Part shown: in pieces, positions 7,326 through 16,323 of the stretch
How the letters are laid out: the number at the start of each line of letters is the position of its first letter
Position numbering within the stretch: the stretch's first letter is position 1
Source of the DNA: Acidobacteriota bacterium
GTDB lineage: Bacteria > Acidobacteriota > Terriglobia > Terriglobales > Acidobacteriaceae
Direction of reading: 5' to 3'
Assembly (NCBI GenBank): GCA_021778845.1
Contig: JAJYBU010000019.1
Location: 1 to 64,000 of the forward strand
Length of the DNA stretch: 64,000 nt
The notes under the pieces: model-generated
The model's database searches: none
What the model saw: only the letters and a program-made list of their open reading frames with translations
What the model was told of the DNA's origin: nothing
Translations under genes and position numbers: made by a program

Positions 7326-9824
7326 ATGCCATCTAACTCCTGCATGCCTCCCTCTTCGCGCGACACCACCTTCGATCTCTTCCGCCGCTGGGGTTATCTC
7401 CAGGCTTCCCTCGACCCCCTCGGCCAGCTCCTCCCGCCCCAGCCCTTCCCCGTAGCCGACCTTCCCGACGACGACTCCCCCGACGCCCTCGCCGCACGCC
7501 GCATCTACTGCTCCTCCATTGGCGCCGAGTTCATGTACATCCCCTCGGCCGAAAAGCGCGCCTGGATCCAGCAGCGCCTCGAATCTGACCCCGCCGCCAC
7601 CATCCCCCCCGCCCGCATCCTCACCTCCCTCATCCGCGCCGACCTCTTCGAGCAGGTCATTCAGCAGCGCTACCTCGGCACCAAGCGCTTCTCCCTCGAA
7701 GGCCTCACCGTCCTCATCCCCTTCCTCGACCAACTCTTCACCACCGCCGCCGACCTCGGCGTCAGCCGCTCCATCTTCGCCATGAGCCACCGCGGCCGCC
7801 TCAACGTCATGGTCAACACCATCGGCCGCGCCTCCCGCGACATCTTCACCAAGTTCGAAGACGTCGATCCCCGCAGCACCCTCGGCGGTGGCGACGTCAA
7901 ATACCACATCGGCGCCACCGGCGATCTCATCACCGCCACCGGCAAGACCGTCCATCTCCACCTCGCCTCTAACCCCAGCCACCTCGAAGCCGTCGACCCC
8001 GTAATCATGGGCCGCACCCGCGCCTACCAGGAACGTCTCGCCAAAAACGGCACCACCGCCGACTTCCTCGCAGCACGCAATCAGGTCCTCCCCATGATCA
8101 TCCACGGCGACGCCGCCTTCGCCGGCCAGGGCATCACCGCCGAGAGCCTCAACCTCGCCTCCCTCCACGGCTACAACATCGGCGGCACCATCCAGGTCAT
8201 CGTCAACAACCTCCTCGGCTTCACCGCCCTGCCCGGCGAATCCAACTCCTCGCGTTTTTCCACCGACCTCGCCAAACGCCTCCCCATCCCCATCTTCCAC
8301 GTCAACGCCGAAGACCCCGCAGCCGTCGTCCGCATCGCTGCCCTCGCAGCCGAGTACCGCCAGACCTTCCACTCCGACGTCGTCATCGACCTCATCGGCT
8401 ACCGTCGCCACGGCCACTCCGAAGTCGACGACCCCACCGTCACCCAGCCTCTCCGCTACGCCAAAATCAAGGATCACCCTGCCCTCTACCAGCTCTACGC
8501 CAAGAGCCTCAACATCGACCCCACCGAAGAAACCGCCTTCATCCAGTCCAAATTCCTCGAAGAGCAGAAGGCCGCCACCCGCGCCAACCGCAAGCCCGCC
8601 ATGTTCGACATCCGCGACTACTGGAAGCCCTACTACGGCGGCCCGCTGCGCCCGGACGACGCCCCCCGCACCGGCCTCGACCTCTCTGAAATCGCCTCGC
8701 TCACCACAGCCCTCACCACCGCCCCCACCGGCTTCCACATCCACCCCAAAGTCGAAAAGCTCCTCGCCCAGCGCGTCGAAATGGGCACCGGCAAAAAGCC
8801 CCTCGACTACGGCATGGCCGAACTCCTCGCCTACGCCTCGCTCCTGAAATCCGGCACGCCCGTCCGTCTCTCCGGCCAGGACTCCCAGCGCGGCACCTTC
8901 AACCAGCGCCACTCCGTCCTCATCGACATCGAATCCGAACTCCGCTTCTCCCCGCTCTCCGCCATCGCGCCCACCCAGGCCCGCTGGTCGGTCTATAACT
9001 CTCTCCTCTCCGAGGCTGCCTGCCTCGGATTCGAGTACGGCTTCTCCCGCGACTACCCCGAGGCCCTCGTCCTCTGGGAGGCCCAGTTCGGCGACTTCGC
9101 CAACGGCGCCCAGATCATCATCGACCAGTTCCTCTCCGCCGGCGAAGTCAAATGGGGCCTGCTCTCCAGCCTTGTCATGCTCCTCCCCCACGGCTACGAA
9201 GGCCAGGGCCCCGAGCACTCCAGCGCCCGCATGGAGCGTTACCTCCAGCTCGCCGCACAGGACAACATCCAGATCGCCCAGCCCTCCACCGCCGCGCAAT
9301 ACTTCCATCTCCTGCGCCGCCAGGTCCTGCGCAAATGGCGCAAGCCCCTCGTCGTCTTCACTCCAAAATCCATGCTCCGCCACCCCGACGCCATGTCCCC
9401 CGTCGCGGACCTCACTCTCGACCACTTCCAGAACGTCCTTCCCGACACCACCGTCACCCAACCCCGTCGCCTGCTCGTCTGCACCGGCAAAATCGGCCAC
9501 AACCTCCGCGTCGAGCGCGCAAAACGCAAGCTCACCGACGTTGCGATCATCTTCGTCGAACAGCTTTACCCATGGCCCGAAGAGGAACTCCAGGCCGCCC
9601 TCGATCAGCACCCCTCGGCCACCGAGATCGTCTGGGTCCAGGAAGAACCAGCCAACATGGGCGCTCTCTCCTACGCTCTCCCGCTGATGCGCCGCATGTC
9701 CGGCCCCCGCGCCCTCCTCAGTGTCAAGCGCACGGCCGCCGCCAGCCCCGCCACCGGCAGCGCCAAGGCCCACGCCCTCGAAGAAAAGACCCTCATCGAC
9801 CTCGCCCTCGGTCCCGAAACCTAG
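7326..9824 (+). CDS. sucA: 2-oxoglutarate dehydrogenase E1 component
   Basis: This is the thiamine-diphosphate E1 subunit that decarboxylates 2-oxoglutarate in the TCA cycle and transfers the succinyl group to E2. Visible motifs are 'FAMSHRGRLNVMVN' (HRGRLN), 'KYHIGATGD', 'LASNPSHLEAVDPVIMG', the ThDP-binding 'GDAAFAGQGITAESLNLASLHGYNIGGTIQVIVNN' (shown only by its GDA...NN ends), 'GYRRHGHSEVDDPTVTQP', and the transketolase-like C-terminal half with 'FEYGFSRDYPEALVLWEAQFGDFANGAQ'. At about 830 residues it is slightly shorter than proteobacterial SucA (about 930). Starts at 7281, 7326 and 7344 are possible; I favour 7326 because 7281 lies in the CRP-type operator. No E2 or E3 gene is adjacent. 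Confidence 0.93.
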   Translation: MPSNSCMPPSSRDTTFDLFRRWGYLQASLDPLGQLLPPQPFPVADLPDDDSPDALAARRIYCSSIGAEFMYIPSAEKRAWIQQRLESDPAATIPPARILTSLIRADLFEQVIQQRYLGTKRFSLEGLTVLIPFLDQLFTTAADLGVSRSIFAMSHRGRLNVMVNTIGRASRDIFTKFEDVDPRSTLGGGDVKYHIGATGDLITATGKTVHLHLASNPSHLEAVDPVIMGRTRAYQERLAKNGTTADFLAARNQVLPMIIHGDAAFAGQGITAESLNLASLHGYNIGGTIQVIVNNLLGFTALPGESNSSRFSTDLAKRLPIPIFHVNAEDPAAVVRIAALAAEYRQTFHSDVVIDLIGYRRHGHSEVDDPTVTQPLRYAKIKDHPALYQLYAKSLNIDPTEETAFIQSKFLEEQKAATRANRKPAMFDIRDYWKPYYGGPLRPDDAPRTGLDLSEIASLTTALTTAPTGFHIHPKVEKLLAQRVEMGTGKKPLDYGMAELLAYASLLKSGTPVRLSGQDSQRGTFNQRHSVLIDIESELRFSPLSAIAPTQARWSVYNSLLSEAACLGFEYGFSRDYPEALVLWEAQFGDFANGAQIIIDQFLSAGEVKWGLLSSLVMLLPHGYEGQGPEHSSARMERYLQLAAQDNIQIAQPSTAAQYFHLLRRQVLRKWRKPLVVFTPKSMLRHPDAMSPVADLTLDHFQNVLPDTTVTQPRRLLVCTGKIGHNLRVERAKRKLTDVAIIFVEQLYPWPEEELQAALDQHPSATEIVWVQEEPANMGALSYALPLMRRMSGPRALLSVKRTAAASPATGSAKAHALEEKTLIDLALGPET

Positions 9825-9825
9825 C

Positions 9826-9933
9826 GCCGTTCGCTTTCAGGTATAGTCACTATCATTTTGACGTTTGTCATTCCGTAGCGCAGCGGAGGAATCTGCTTCT
9901 TGAACCGGCGACTACACCTGATGGCAATCCGCT
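9826..9933. repeat. Miniature inverted-repeat element, degenerate copy (family A)
   Basis: It begins 'gccgttcgctttcaggtatagt' and ends 'gcgactacacctgatggcaatc', with the core 'tgtcattccg...ggaggaatctgcttctt'. It matches the copy at 35621-35731 over about 105 bases with a few differences, but its terminal repeats are less perfect. It starts two bases after the sucA stop codon. Confidence 0.85.
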
Positions 9934-9968
9934 CTGGCACGCTATCCCATGAGTCCCAGCAAAGATGC

Positions 9969-10030
9969 TGTCATCTCGACCGGAGCCAAACAGTTTCATC
10001 GTTTGGTGTAGCGGAGAGACCCGCAGTTTG
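9969..10030. repeat. Interspersed palindromic repeat (family B)
   Basis: The segment begins 'tgtcatctcgaccgga' and ends 'agcggagagacccgcag', with an inner hairpin ccaaac/gtttgg. It is related to the copies at 5173 and 33911. Together with the family A copy it fills most of the 311-base gap after sucA. The rest of the gap (10031-10136) holds nothing I can support. Confidence 0.75.
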
Positions 10031-10136
10031 CTCGGGCTGGCACACTGCAGGATTACTGAACATTTGGCCCGGCACTCGTCGTCGGAAGCCGTCATCCTCA
10101 CCCAGCATCCCGCCATCCTGACCCCGCACGCGCACC

Positions 10137-11900
10137 CTACGCCAGCTCCGACTCCACCGGATGCGTCCCCACCTCACCCGCCCATATCTGAAACGTAATC
10201 TTTGGCGACTCCGTCCCCCGATGCAACCCATACACCTTCTCCCGTATCGTCTGATCGGCCAGCGTCATCCGTTCCCGCGAGCGCAAAAAGTCCATCCAGC
10301 TCTCCATAATGAACGTCTCATTCAGGTGTTCCGGGTCAACCGCATCGCGATAGATCCCCCACCGCACCGCTCCCCCGCGCAACCGCACGCCCTCCAGCAC
10401 ATGAATCTCCCGTGTAAACGCCGCATAGTCTTCCCGCGCAATCCGGTAATCCACCGAGATCCGCACCGGCCCAGCATCCGGATCGGGCGTCGCCTCGAAC
10501 CCCGGCAGCGGCCGCTTCCACTTGTACGGCGTCAGGTCCGGCAGCAGCCCCTTCAGAATATGAATTCTCTGCATAAACGGCAGGCTCGCCGCCAGTCCGC
10601 ACGCCGCGCAGATCAGCGAAATCCTCACCGACGTCCGCTGCGCCACTCCGCCCCACAGCGCGCTGCCCAGCGCCAGCCCGCCCTGGAACGTCATCAGGTA
10701 CGCTCCCAGCGCCCGCGCATACACCCACGCCGGCACGCTCAACTGCACGCTCACATTCAGTGTCGACATCGTCGTCGTCCACGCAAACCCCGCGCCCAGC
10801 AGCGCCACAATCGCCACCGCCGGAATCCTCACCAGCGCCAGCACCAGCATCGTCGCCACGTAGTAAATGCCCGTCGCCAGCAGCATCGTGTCCGCATCAA
10901 AGCGCTGCCGAATCCGCGCCAGCGACATCGCCCCGCCCACCGCACCCAGTCCCAGGCAGCCATTCAGAATGCCATACCCCATCGCCCCCTGGTGCAAATC
11001 CCGCTTCGCCACCAGCGCCAGCAGCGCCCACACCGAGCTCACAAAAAATGTAAAAATGAATGCCCGAATCAGCGGCCCCTGTAAATCCGGAGCATGCCTC
11101 AAATACCGCAGCCCCGTCCGCACCGACCCCGCAATCCGTTCCGCCGGCAGCGCGCTCTTGTAGATCGGTTGCCGCTTCCACCGCCACAGAATCCAGATGA
11201 CGCCCGCGAACGAAGCCGAGTTCAACGCGAACACCCACCCTGCCCCGCGATGCGGCACCGCATACGCCGCAATCATCAACCCGCCCAGCGCCGGCCCCAG
11301 CGCGCGAGCAATATTATTGCTCGCCGCATTCAGCGTCACCGCATTCGGAATCTGTTCCCGCGGCACCAGCTCCGGCACAATCGCCTGCCACGCCGGATTA
11401 TTCATGGCCGAACCAATGTTCAGCAGAAACGTAAACAGCAGCAGCATCACCGGCGTAATCACGCCGACAAACGTCAACACCGCCAGCACCGCAACGCTCC
11501 CCAGCATCCACCACTGCCAGAAGATCAGCAGCCGCCGCCGCTCATAAATATCCGCCGTTGCTCCCGCCAACAGCCCCAGGAACAGCACCGGCAAACTCGC
11601 CGCCGTCTGCATCAGCGCAATCAGCAGCGGCGACGTCGTCAGCACCGTCATCAACCACGTGCCCGCCGTATCCTGCATCCACGTGCCCAGGCTCGACACC
11701 GTCGACGCAATCCATCGATCGCGGAACAGCGGTATCTTCAGCGGCTCCAACGCATTCGTTCCACCCGGAAGCGTCTCCTGCGCTGGTGCCAGATCGGTTG
11801 AATCAACGTGCCCTGTCTCGCCCACCTCTCTATGATGCCACTCTTCCACTCCCGCGCCCGCTCCCTCTCTCGCGTCATTTATAGTGCAGCCATGGGCCAT
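10137..11900 (-). CDS. MFS exporter (MFS_3 / EntS-like) with C-terminal soluble domain
   Basis: Of 587 residues, about 55-460 form a twelve-helix major facilitator of the 'transmembrane secretion effector' group: 'STVSSLGTWMQDTAGTWLMT', the loop motif 'GATADIYERRRLL', 'NNPAWQAIVPELVPREQIPNAVTLNAASNNIARALGPALGG' (shown for its conserved Asn, Pro and Arg) and later 'RLLGAYLMTFQGGLALGS'-like helices. The last 100 residues form a soluble alpha/beta domain ('VRISVDYRIAREDYAAFTREIHVLEGVRLRGG') that is common in this subfamily and looks like a ferredoxin-like antibiotic-monooxygenase fold. The substrate is unknown; relatives export siderophores or small molecules. The start is uncertain: ATG at 11900 overlaps the divergent gene, and GTG near 11825 is an alternative. 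Confidence 0.88.
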   Translation of the reverse strand: MAHGCTINDAREGAGAGVEEWHHREVGETGHVDSTDLAPAQETLPGGTNALEPLKIPLFRDRWIASTVSSLGTWMQDTAGTWLMTVLTTSPLLIALMQTAASLPVLFLGLLAGATADIYERRRLLIFWQWWMLGSVAVLAVLTFVGVITPVMLLLFTFLLNIGSAMNNPAWQAIVPELVPREQIPNAVTLNAASNNIARALGPALGGLMIAAYAVPHRGAGWVFALNSASFAGVIWILWRWKRQPIYKSALPAERIAGSVRTGLRYLRHAPDLQGPLIRAFIFTFFVSSVWALLALVAKRDLHQGAMGYGILNGCLGLGAVGGAMSLARIRQRFDADTMLLATGIYYVATMLVLALVRIPAVAIVALLGAGFAWTTTMSTLNVSVQLSVPAWVYARALGAYLMTFQGGLALGSALWGGVAQRTSVRISLICAACGLAASLPFMQRIHILKGLLPDLTPYKWKRPLPGFEATPDPDAGPVRISVDYRIAREDYAAFTREIHVLEGVRLRGGAVRWGIYRDAVDPEHLNETFIMESWMDFLRSRERMTLADQTIREKVYGLHRGTESPKITFQIWAGEVGTHPVESELA

Positions 11901-12860
11901 CGCCTCCTGCCGCTCACGCTCCTTCTCGCCTGCGCCCTTGCCTCAGCACAGCAGCCCGCCACTCAGCCACCTCCCGCTGACCCTCCCCTCCCGCCCATCC
12001 CCCAGCTCCTGCACAACGTCGAGCGCAACGAAAAGGCAGCCGAAGCCTCCCACAACGACTACACCTACCACGATCACTTTGAGCAGCAGAGCCTCGACAA
12101 ACACGGCCAACTCAAAAAGACCACCACCGTCGACGCCGAGAGCCTCGTCATCGACGGCGTCCAGGTCGACCGGATCGTCGCCCGCGACGGCAAACCCCTC
12201 ACCCCCAAAGAAGCCCAGAAGCAGAGCGACCAGATCGACAAAGAGGTCGCCAAAGCCAAAGAGCGCCGCGCCAAACTCGAGTCCAAAGGCAAAGCCACCG
12301 ACGCCAACGGCGACACCGTCATCACCGCCTCCCGCATCCTCGAACTCGGCACCTTCTCCAACCCCCGCCGCATCGACCTCAACGGCCGCCCCACCATCGT
12401 CGTCGACTACGCCGGCGACCCCAACGCCAAGACCCGCAACCCCTTCGAGACCATCGTCCGCGACCTCGTCGGCACCATCTGGATCGACGAACACGATCAG
12501 GTCCTCGTTCGCGCCCAGGGCCACTTCCTCAACGACTTCAAACTCGGCGGCGGCCTCCTCGCCGACATCCAGCGCGACTCCAGCTTCGACATCCTCTACA
12601 CCAACGTCAACCACGAAGTCTGGCTCCCCGCCGACATCCAGGCCAACGGCAAGATCCGCACCCTCATCTTCCTCGGCTTCAACGGCCGCTTCCACGACGT
12701 CACATCCGACTACAAAAAATTCCGCACCAACTCCACCATCATCCCCTCCGACCGCCTCATCGGCCCCGACGGCCAGCCCATCCCCAACCCCAACCCCTCG
12801 GCCACACCCACTCCCTCGGCCGCCGAACCCACCTCGCCGCCCCCTTCACCCCGCCCCTGA
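11892..12860 (+). CDS. Secreted hypothetical protein, possibly outer-membrane-lipoprotein-sorting-like
   Basis: The 322-residue protein starts with a signal peptide (MGHRLLPLTLLLACALASAQQ) followed by a Pro-rich segment. The mature part contains 'LLHNVERNEKAAEASHNDYTYHDHFEQQ', a charged helix ('QKQSDQIDKEVAKAKERRAKLES') and a beta-rich half ('TIWIDEHDQVLVRAQGHFLNDFKLGGGLL', 'EVWLPADIQANGKIRTLIFLGFNGRFHDVTSDYKKF') that resembles LolA/LolB-type or MucB-like lipid-binding folds, with the final strands ending in a Pro/Ser-rich tail. I know of no defined function. I chose the ATG at 11892 over that at 11808 because only it yields a signal peptide at the N terminus. Confidence 0.8.
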   Translation: MGHRLLPLTLLLACALASAQQPATQPPPADPPLPPIPQLLHNVERNEKAAEASHNDYTYHDHFEQQSLDKHGQLKKTTTVDAESLVIDGVQVDRIVARDGKPLTPKEAQKQSDQIDKEVAKAKERRAKLESKGKATDANGDTVITASRILELGTFSNPRRIDLNGRPTIVVDYAGDPNAKTRNPFETIVRDLVGTIWIDEHDQVLVRAQGHFLNDFKLGGGLLADIQRDSSFDILYTNVNHEVWLPADIQANGKIRTLIFLGFNGRFHDVTSDYKKFRTNSTIIPSDRLIGPDGQPIPNPNPSATPTPSAAEPTSPPPSPRP

Positions 12861-12866
12861 AACGCA

Positions 12867-12898
12867 CAAGAGGGAAGAGCCGCAGCTCTCCCCTCTTG
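12867..12898. terminator. Bidirectional terminator-like hairpin
   Basis: Arms caagagggaagagc and gctctcccctcttg (one mismatch) flank a 4-base loop. It lies between two convergent genes, the secreted protein and the cold-shock gene, and can serve both. Confidence 0.7.
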
Positions 12899-12945
12899 CT
12901 CAAGTGAACAAAACTCACCCACCGATCCGCACCCTCAGCCGTAGC

Positions 12946-13146
12946 TTAGAGAGGCTGAACGTCGGACGCCTGCCACCCCTTCGGTCCCTTTACCACGTTG
13001 AACTGAACGGCCTGGCCCTCTTGCAGACTCTTGAAACCATTGGAGTTGATCGCTGAGTAATGCACGAAAACGTCCTCACCATTCTGCCGGCTGATGAAGC
13101 CAAATCCCTTGGCGTCGTTGAACCACTTCACTGTTCCCTGTTCCAT
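12946..13146 (-). CDS. Cold-shock protein
   Basis: The 66-residue protein is a single cold-shock domain with both RNA-binding motifs: RNP1 'KGFGFIS' (residues 13-19) and RNP2 'VFVHYSA' (about 27-33). It begins '[17 protein letters not shown]' as usual for CspA-type proteins, which bind single-stranded RNA and act as chaperones for mRNA. AGGA lies ten bases ahead of the ATG. About 180 bases separate it from cmk, leaving room for the long leader common in csp genes. Confidence 0.97.
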   Translation of the reverse strand: MEQGTVKWFNDAKGFGFISRQNGEDVFVHYSAINSNGFKSLQEGQAVQFNVVKGPKGWQASDVQPL

Positions 13147-13327
13147 GTCTCGTAAATCCTTGTGATTGACTTTGCCGCTTAATTCAAATCGGGACTTCGG
13201 CTACAACTCTTGCAGAAAACCAATCTGTTTCAAACGATGGTGAAATGTTAGCACGAAGGTCCAATTTTCCACCGAAAAAAATGTAACAGATTTAACCTGC
13301 ACAAATTTCAGTGCATTTCGGCTCCCG

Positions 13328-14065
13328 CTACCCTTTGCGCTCTGCAAGATGCGTCCGCACGATCTCTTCCGCCGCCGCCAGCACCTCATCCAGCCCCATT
13401 GCCGTCGAATCCAGGATCACTGCATCCTCCGCCGGCCGCAGCGGCGACTCCGCACGGTTCCGGTCCCTCGCATCCCTCTCCTTCAGCTCCCGGATCACAG
13501 CCTCTTCGCTCACCGCCACCTGCGCCGGCCCACCCTGCCGATACCGCCGGTTCCCCCGCACCTCCGGCGCCGCATCCAGAAAAATCTTCACCTCCGCATC
13601 CGGAAACACCACCGTCCCGATATCGCGCCCCTCCATCACCACCCCTCCGTCCGCACCCAGCGCCCGCTGCTGCTCCACCATCCACTGCCGCAGCCTCGGG
13701 TGCACCGACACCCTCGAAGCCGCCGCCGTCACATCTCCATCCCTCACCCGCCGCGACACATCCACCCCATCCAGCAGCACCAGGTTCCCCTCCATCTGCG
13801 GCTTCAGCACAATGCGGGTCTCGCCAGCCAGCTCCAGCAGCGCAGCCTCATCCTCAAAGTCCAGATCATGATCGATCGCCTTCAACGCCAGCGCCCGATA
13901 CATCGCCCCCGTCTCCAGGTTCAGAAACCCGAAGTGCCGCGCCAGGTGTGCTGCCAGCGTGCTCTTGCCCGCACCCGCAGGCCCGTCAATCGCAATCACC
14001 GGCCGCTCACGCCGCACCGCCGCTCCCGCACCCACTTCATTCCCCGCAAACGTTCCGCGCATCAT
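13328..14065 (-). CDS. cmk: Cytidylate kinase
   Basis: The 245-residue protein phosphorylates CMP and dCMP with ATP. The P-loop 'AIDGPAGAGKST' is at residues 25-36, followed by 'LNLETGAMYRALALKA' (nucleoside-binding), 'GRDIGTVVFPDAEVKIFLDA' and the lid segment 'RELKERDARDRNRAESPLRPAEDAVILDST'. All are diagnostic for Cmk. The N terminus carries about 20 extra residues; a start a few codons later is possible. The upstream winged-helix gene ends six bases before its start, so the two are probably co-transcribed. Confidence 0.97.
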   Translation of the reverse strand: MMRGTFAGNEVGAGAAVRRERPVIAIDGPAGAGKSTLAAHLARHFGFLNLETGAMYRALALKAIDHDLDFEDEAALLELAGETRIVLKPQMEGNLVLLDGVDVSRRVRDGDVTAAASRVSVHPRLRQWMVEQQRALGADGGVVMEGRDIGTVVFPDAEVKIFLDAAPEVRGNRRYRQGGPAQVAVSEEAVIRELKERDARDRNRAESPLRPAEDAVILDSTAMGLDEVLAAAEEIVRTHLAERKG

Positions 14066-14071
14066 CGACTC

Positions 14072-16231
14072 CTACGCCTCAGGCTTTCTGCGAAACGCCG
14101 GCTTGGCCCCGCCCGGCTTCCCACCGAACTTCGGCTTCCCGCCAAACTTCCCTGCGGGCTTGCCGCCAAAGCCCTTCCGAGCCCCCGCACCCGCACGCCC
14201 ATAGCTCCCCTCCGCACGAGGCTTGTAAGGCCGCTTCGCCCCCTCACCCTCCGCCTTCGGAACCCAAGGGTCCTTCGTAAACGGCCGCGTATGCGCATCC
14301 GCCGCCCTCGGCTTGTACGGCCGTTTCGGCAGCGTCCGCTCCACACCCGACGAATCCGCACCACCACTCGCCTCCACCCGAGGCGTAAACTCCCGCTTCA
14401 CAAACGGCCGCGTCCCGCCCTCACGCGCCTTATACGGCCGCTTCACGAACGGCTTGTCGCCCCGTTCCTTCCCCGCAAAACTCCGCGGCTTGAACGTCGC
14501 ACGCTCACCGCCTTCCTCTGCCCGCGGCGTATAACCCCGCTTCGCAAACGGCTTCGCTCCACCCTCAGCAGTCCTCGGAGTGAACGGTCTCTTCGCAAAT
14601 GTCCGCTCCCCCCCCTCCTCGCCGCGCGGCGTGTACGGCTGCTTCGCAAACGGCTTCGCTCCACCCTCGGCAGTACGCGGCGTATAGGGCCGCTTCGCCC
14701 CAAAGCCTTCCTGCTTCGCACCCCGTTCCTTACCTTCATAACTCCGAGGCTTGAACGTCGCACGCTCACCGCCATCGGCAGTCCGTGGCGAGTACGGGCT
14801 CTTCGCAAACCCTCCCGGCTTCCTCGCCCGATCCTTGCTCGCCCAATCGAAGCTCGACTTCGGCGGCGTCCGTCGCTCCACCGGCAATCCTGCCTGCTCT
14901 CTCGCACCCAGCGGCGCACGATCCTCCGGCGCCGGCCTGCGAAACTTCGTAAACCCATCCGCCTTGGCCGCCGCAGCCGGACGCGCTCTCTTCTCTTCAT
15001 CCCACGGCTTCGTAAAGCTCTTCTTCCCGGCCTCTCCGTCCTTCTTGAACGGTCGCCGTTCCTTGTCCGTCTTCCCATCCAGCCGCGCCCCGAATCGTGC
15101 CGACGGCTTCACCGGCCCGGCCCCAGCCCGTCCAGCACCAGCCCGACCGGCCGAAAAGCTCTTCCCCACCGGCTTTCCTCGGAACTCACTCGCAACCTTC
15201 TCCGCACTCGCGAAGCTCTTGATCCGCCCCGTCCCGATCTTCTTCGGGCGCTCCACCACCGCAGCGGTCTCCGCGCCCTCCACCAGCGCCTCGTCCTCCG
15301 CAGCCACCGCTCCAAACGTCTGCAACGTTCCCGGAATCAGCAGCAGTGTCTTGCCCTCAAGCACCACCGTCTCCAACTGCCGCGCCCCCACCAGCGCATG
15401 CAGCACCTCACGCACCCTTGACCGCGCCGTCAGCGGCGACAGGTACGTCATAATCTCTTCCTCGGTTGCCATCAACGCCTGCGCCAGGTACAGCGAGATC
15501 AGAGCCGAGAGCGCCGTCGGCTGGCCCGCATTCGCGCCCGCCTTGATCGCCTTCGTAAACCGCCGCGTCGTCAGCTCCCACAGCGTCGATCCGTCTCCCT
15601 GCGACAGCAGCGGCAGCACCCTCAACTGCGACCAAAGCTCGCTCAGCGAGCGCAGAATCGCCGCCTCCGTCACCTCGCGTCCCAACTCCTGTGCCAGTTC
15701 CGCAGCCGACATCGGCCCGCGCTCCGTCAGCACCTCAAACACCCTCAGCCCCAGCGGCGACACCTTCACCGCTCCCGACGTCGACGGCGGCTGCTTCCAC
15801 GCCTTATCGCCCCGCATCGTGAACACGAAGCTGAACACCTGCGCGCTCACCACAAAGTCCGGACTATCGCCCGCAACGCCCATCAAATTCAGCGGCAGCG
15901 CCAGCCCTTCGCCCACCAGCCGCGACACCAGTCCCCGCGCCACCGCAGTCTCCGCCAGTGTCGGAGCCGCATTGGCCGCACCCAGCGTAGCCTCCACCAG
16001 CGAAGGCGCCGGCGCCGGCAGTTGCAGCGCTCGTGGCGCAAACAGCACCAGCCCGCTCTCGTTGATCCAGTCCCGTGCCGCCTCCAGCGTCAGCAGCGGA
16101 TCGCCCGCCTGTTTCCATGCCTTTGCGCGTGCAGCCCCAAGCTGCGTCTCGTTAAACTCCAGTGTTGAACTCACTTTTGCCTCTATCGTTTTCTGCCACA
16201 CGGCGTCTACGCGCAGCCCCCGATACACCAC
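14072..16231 (-). CDS. Winged-helix-like protein with a long cationic repeat tail
   Basis: The N-terminal 310 residues look globular, with at least two winged-helix-like units ('VSPLGLRVFEVLTERGPMSAAELAQELG', 'REVTEAAILRSLSELWSQLRVLPLL', 'TALSALISLYLAQALMATEEEIMTYL'); the general layout recalls YcaQ/AlkZ-type DNA-binding proteins but I see no catalytic motif. From about residue 325 to 719 the protein is a low-complexity, Lys/Arg/Pro/Gly-rich tail with roughly ten degenerate copies of a K-R-P-Y-T-P-R unit separated by acidic-Gly linkers, ending in FGGKP repeats. Such tails are expected to be disordered and to bind nucleic acid. The frame stays open at constant high GC, so the tail is real coding sequence. 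GTG at 16171 (GAGG upstream) may be the true start. Upstream of cmk. Confidence 0.8.
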   Translation of the reverse strand: MVYRGLRVDAVWQKTIEAKVSSTLEFNETQLGAARAKAWKQAGDPLLTLEAARDWINESGLVLFAPRALQLPAPAPSLVEATLGAANAAPTLAETAVARGLVSRLVGEGLALPLNLMGVAGDSPDFVVSAQVFSFVFTMRGDKAWKQPPSTSGAVKVSPLGLRVFEVLTERGPMSAAELAQELGREVTEAAILRSLSELWSQLRVLPLLSQGDGSTLWELTTRRFTKAIKAGANAGQPTALSALISLYLAQALMATEEEIMTYLSPLTARSRVREVLHALVGARQLETVVLEGKTLLLIPGTLQTFGAVAAEDEALVEGAETAAVVERPKKIGTGRIKSFASAEKVASEFRGKPVGKSFSAGRAGAGRAGAGPVKPSARFGARLDGKTDKERRPFKKDGEAGKKSFTKPWDEEKRARPAAAAKADGFTKFRRPAPEDRAPLGAREQAGLPVERRTPPKSSFDWASKDRARKPGGFAKSPYSPRTADGGERATFKPRSYEGKERGAKQEGFGAKRPYTPRTAEGGAKPFAKQPYTPRGEEGGERTFAKRPFTPRTAEGGAKPFAKRGYTPRAEEGGERATFKPRSFAGKERGDKPFVKRPYKAREGGTRPFVKREFTPRVEASGGADSSGVERTLPKRPYKPRAADAHTRPFTKDPWVPKAEGEGAKRPYKPRAEGSYGRAGAGARKGFGGKPAGKFGGKPKFGGKPGGAKPAFRRKPEA

Positions 16232-16323
16232 GCAGAGAATCGACCTCAGTTCGCAGTTCGGTCATCGGGAAAATCCTGTAAAGTATCTCTAAAAAATTCT
16301 GAAAGAATAGCGTCCGCTCGCGC

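Noticed and set aside
7263..9773. 836-codon open frame on the minus strand across sucA
   Set aside because: It is the complement of a high-GC gene with strong third-position bias. The translation is Gly/Glu/Val/Ala-rich with no domain, whereas the plus strand encodes a complete SucA.
13349..15421. 690-codon plus-strand Arg/Pro-rich frame over cmk and the winged-helix gene
   Set aside because: Its translation has the Arg-Pro-His composition of an antisense frame and crosses two supported genes.
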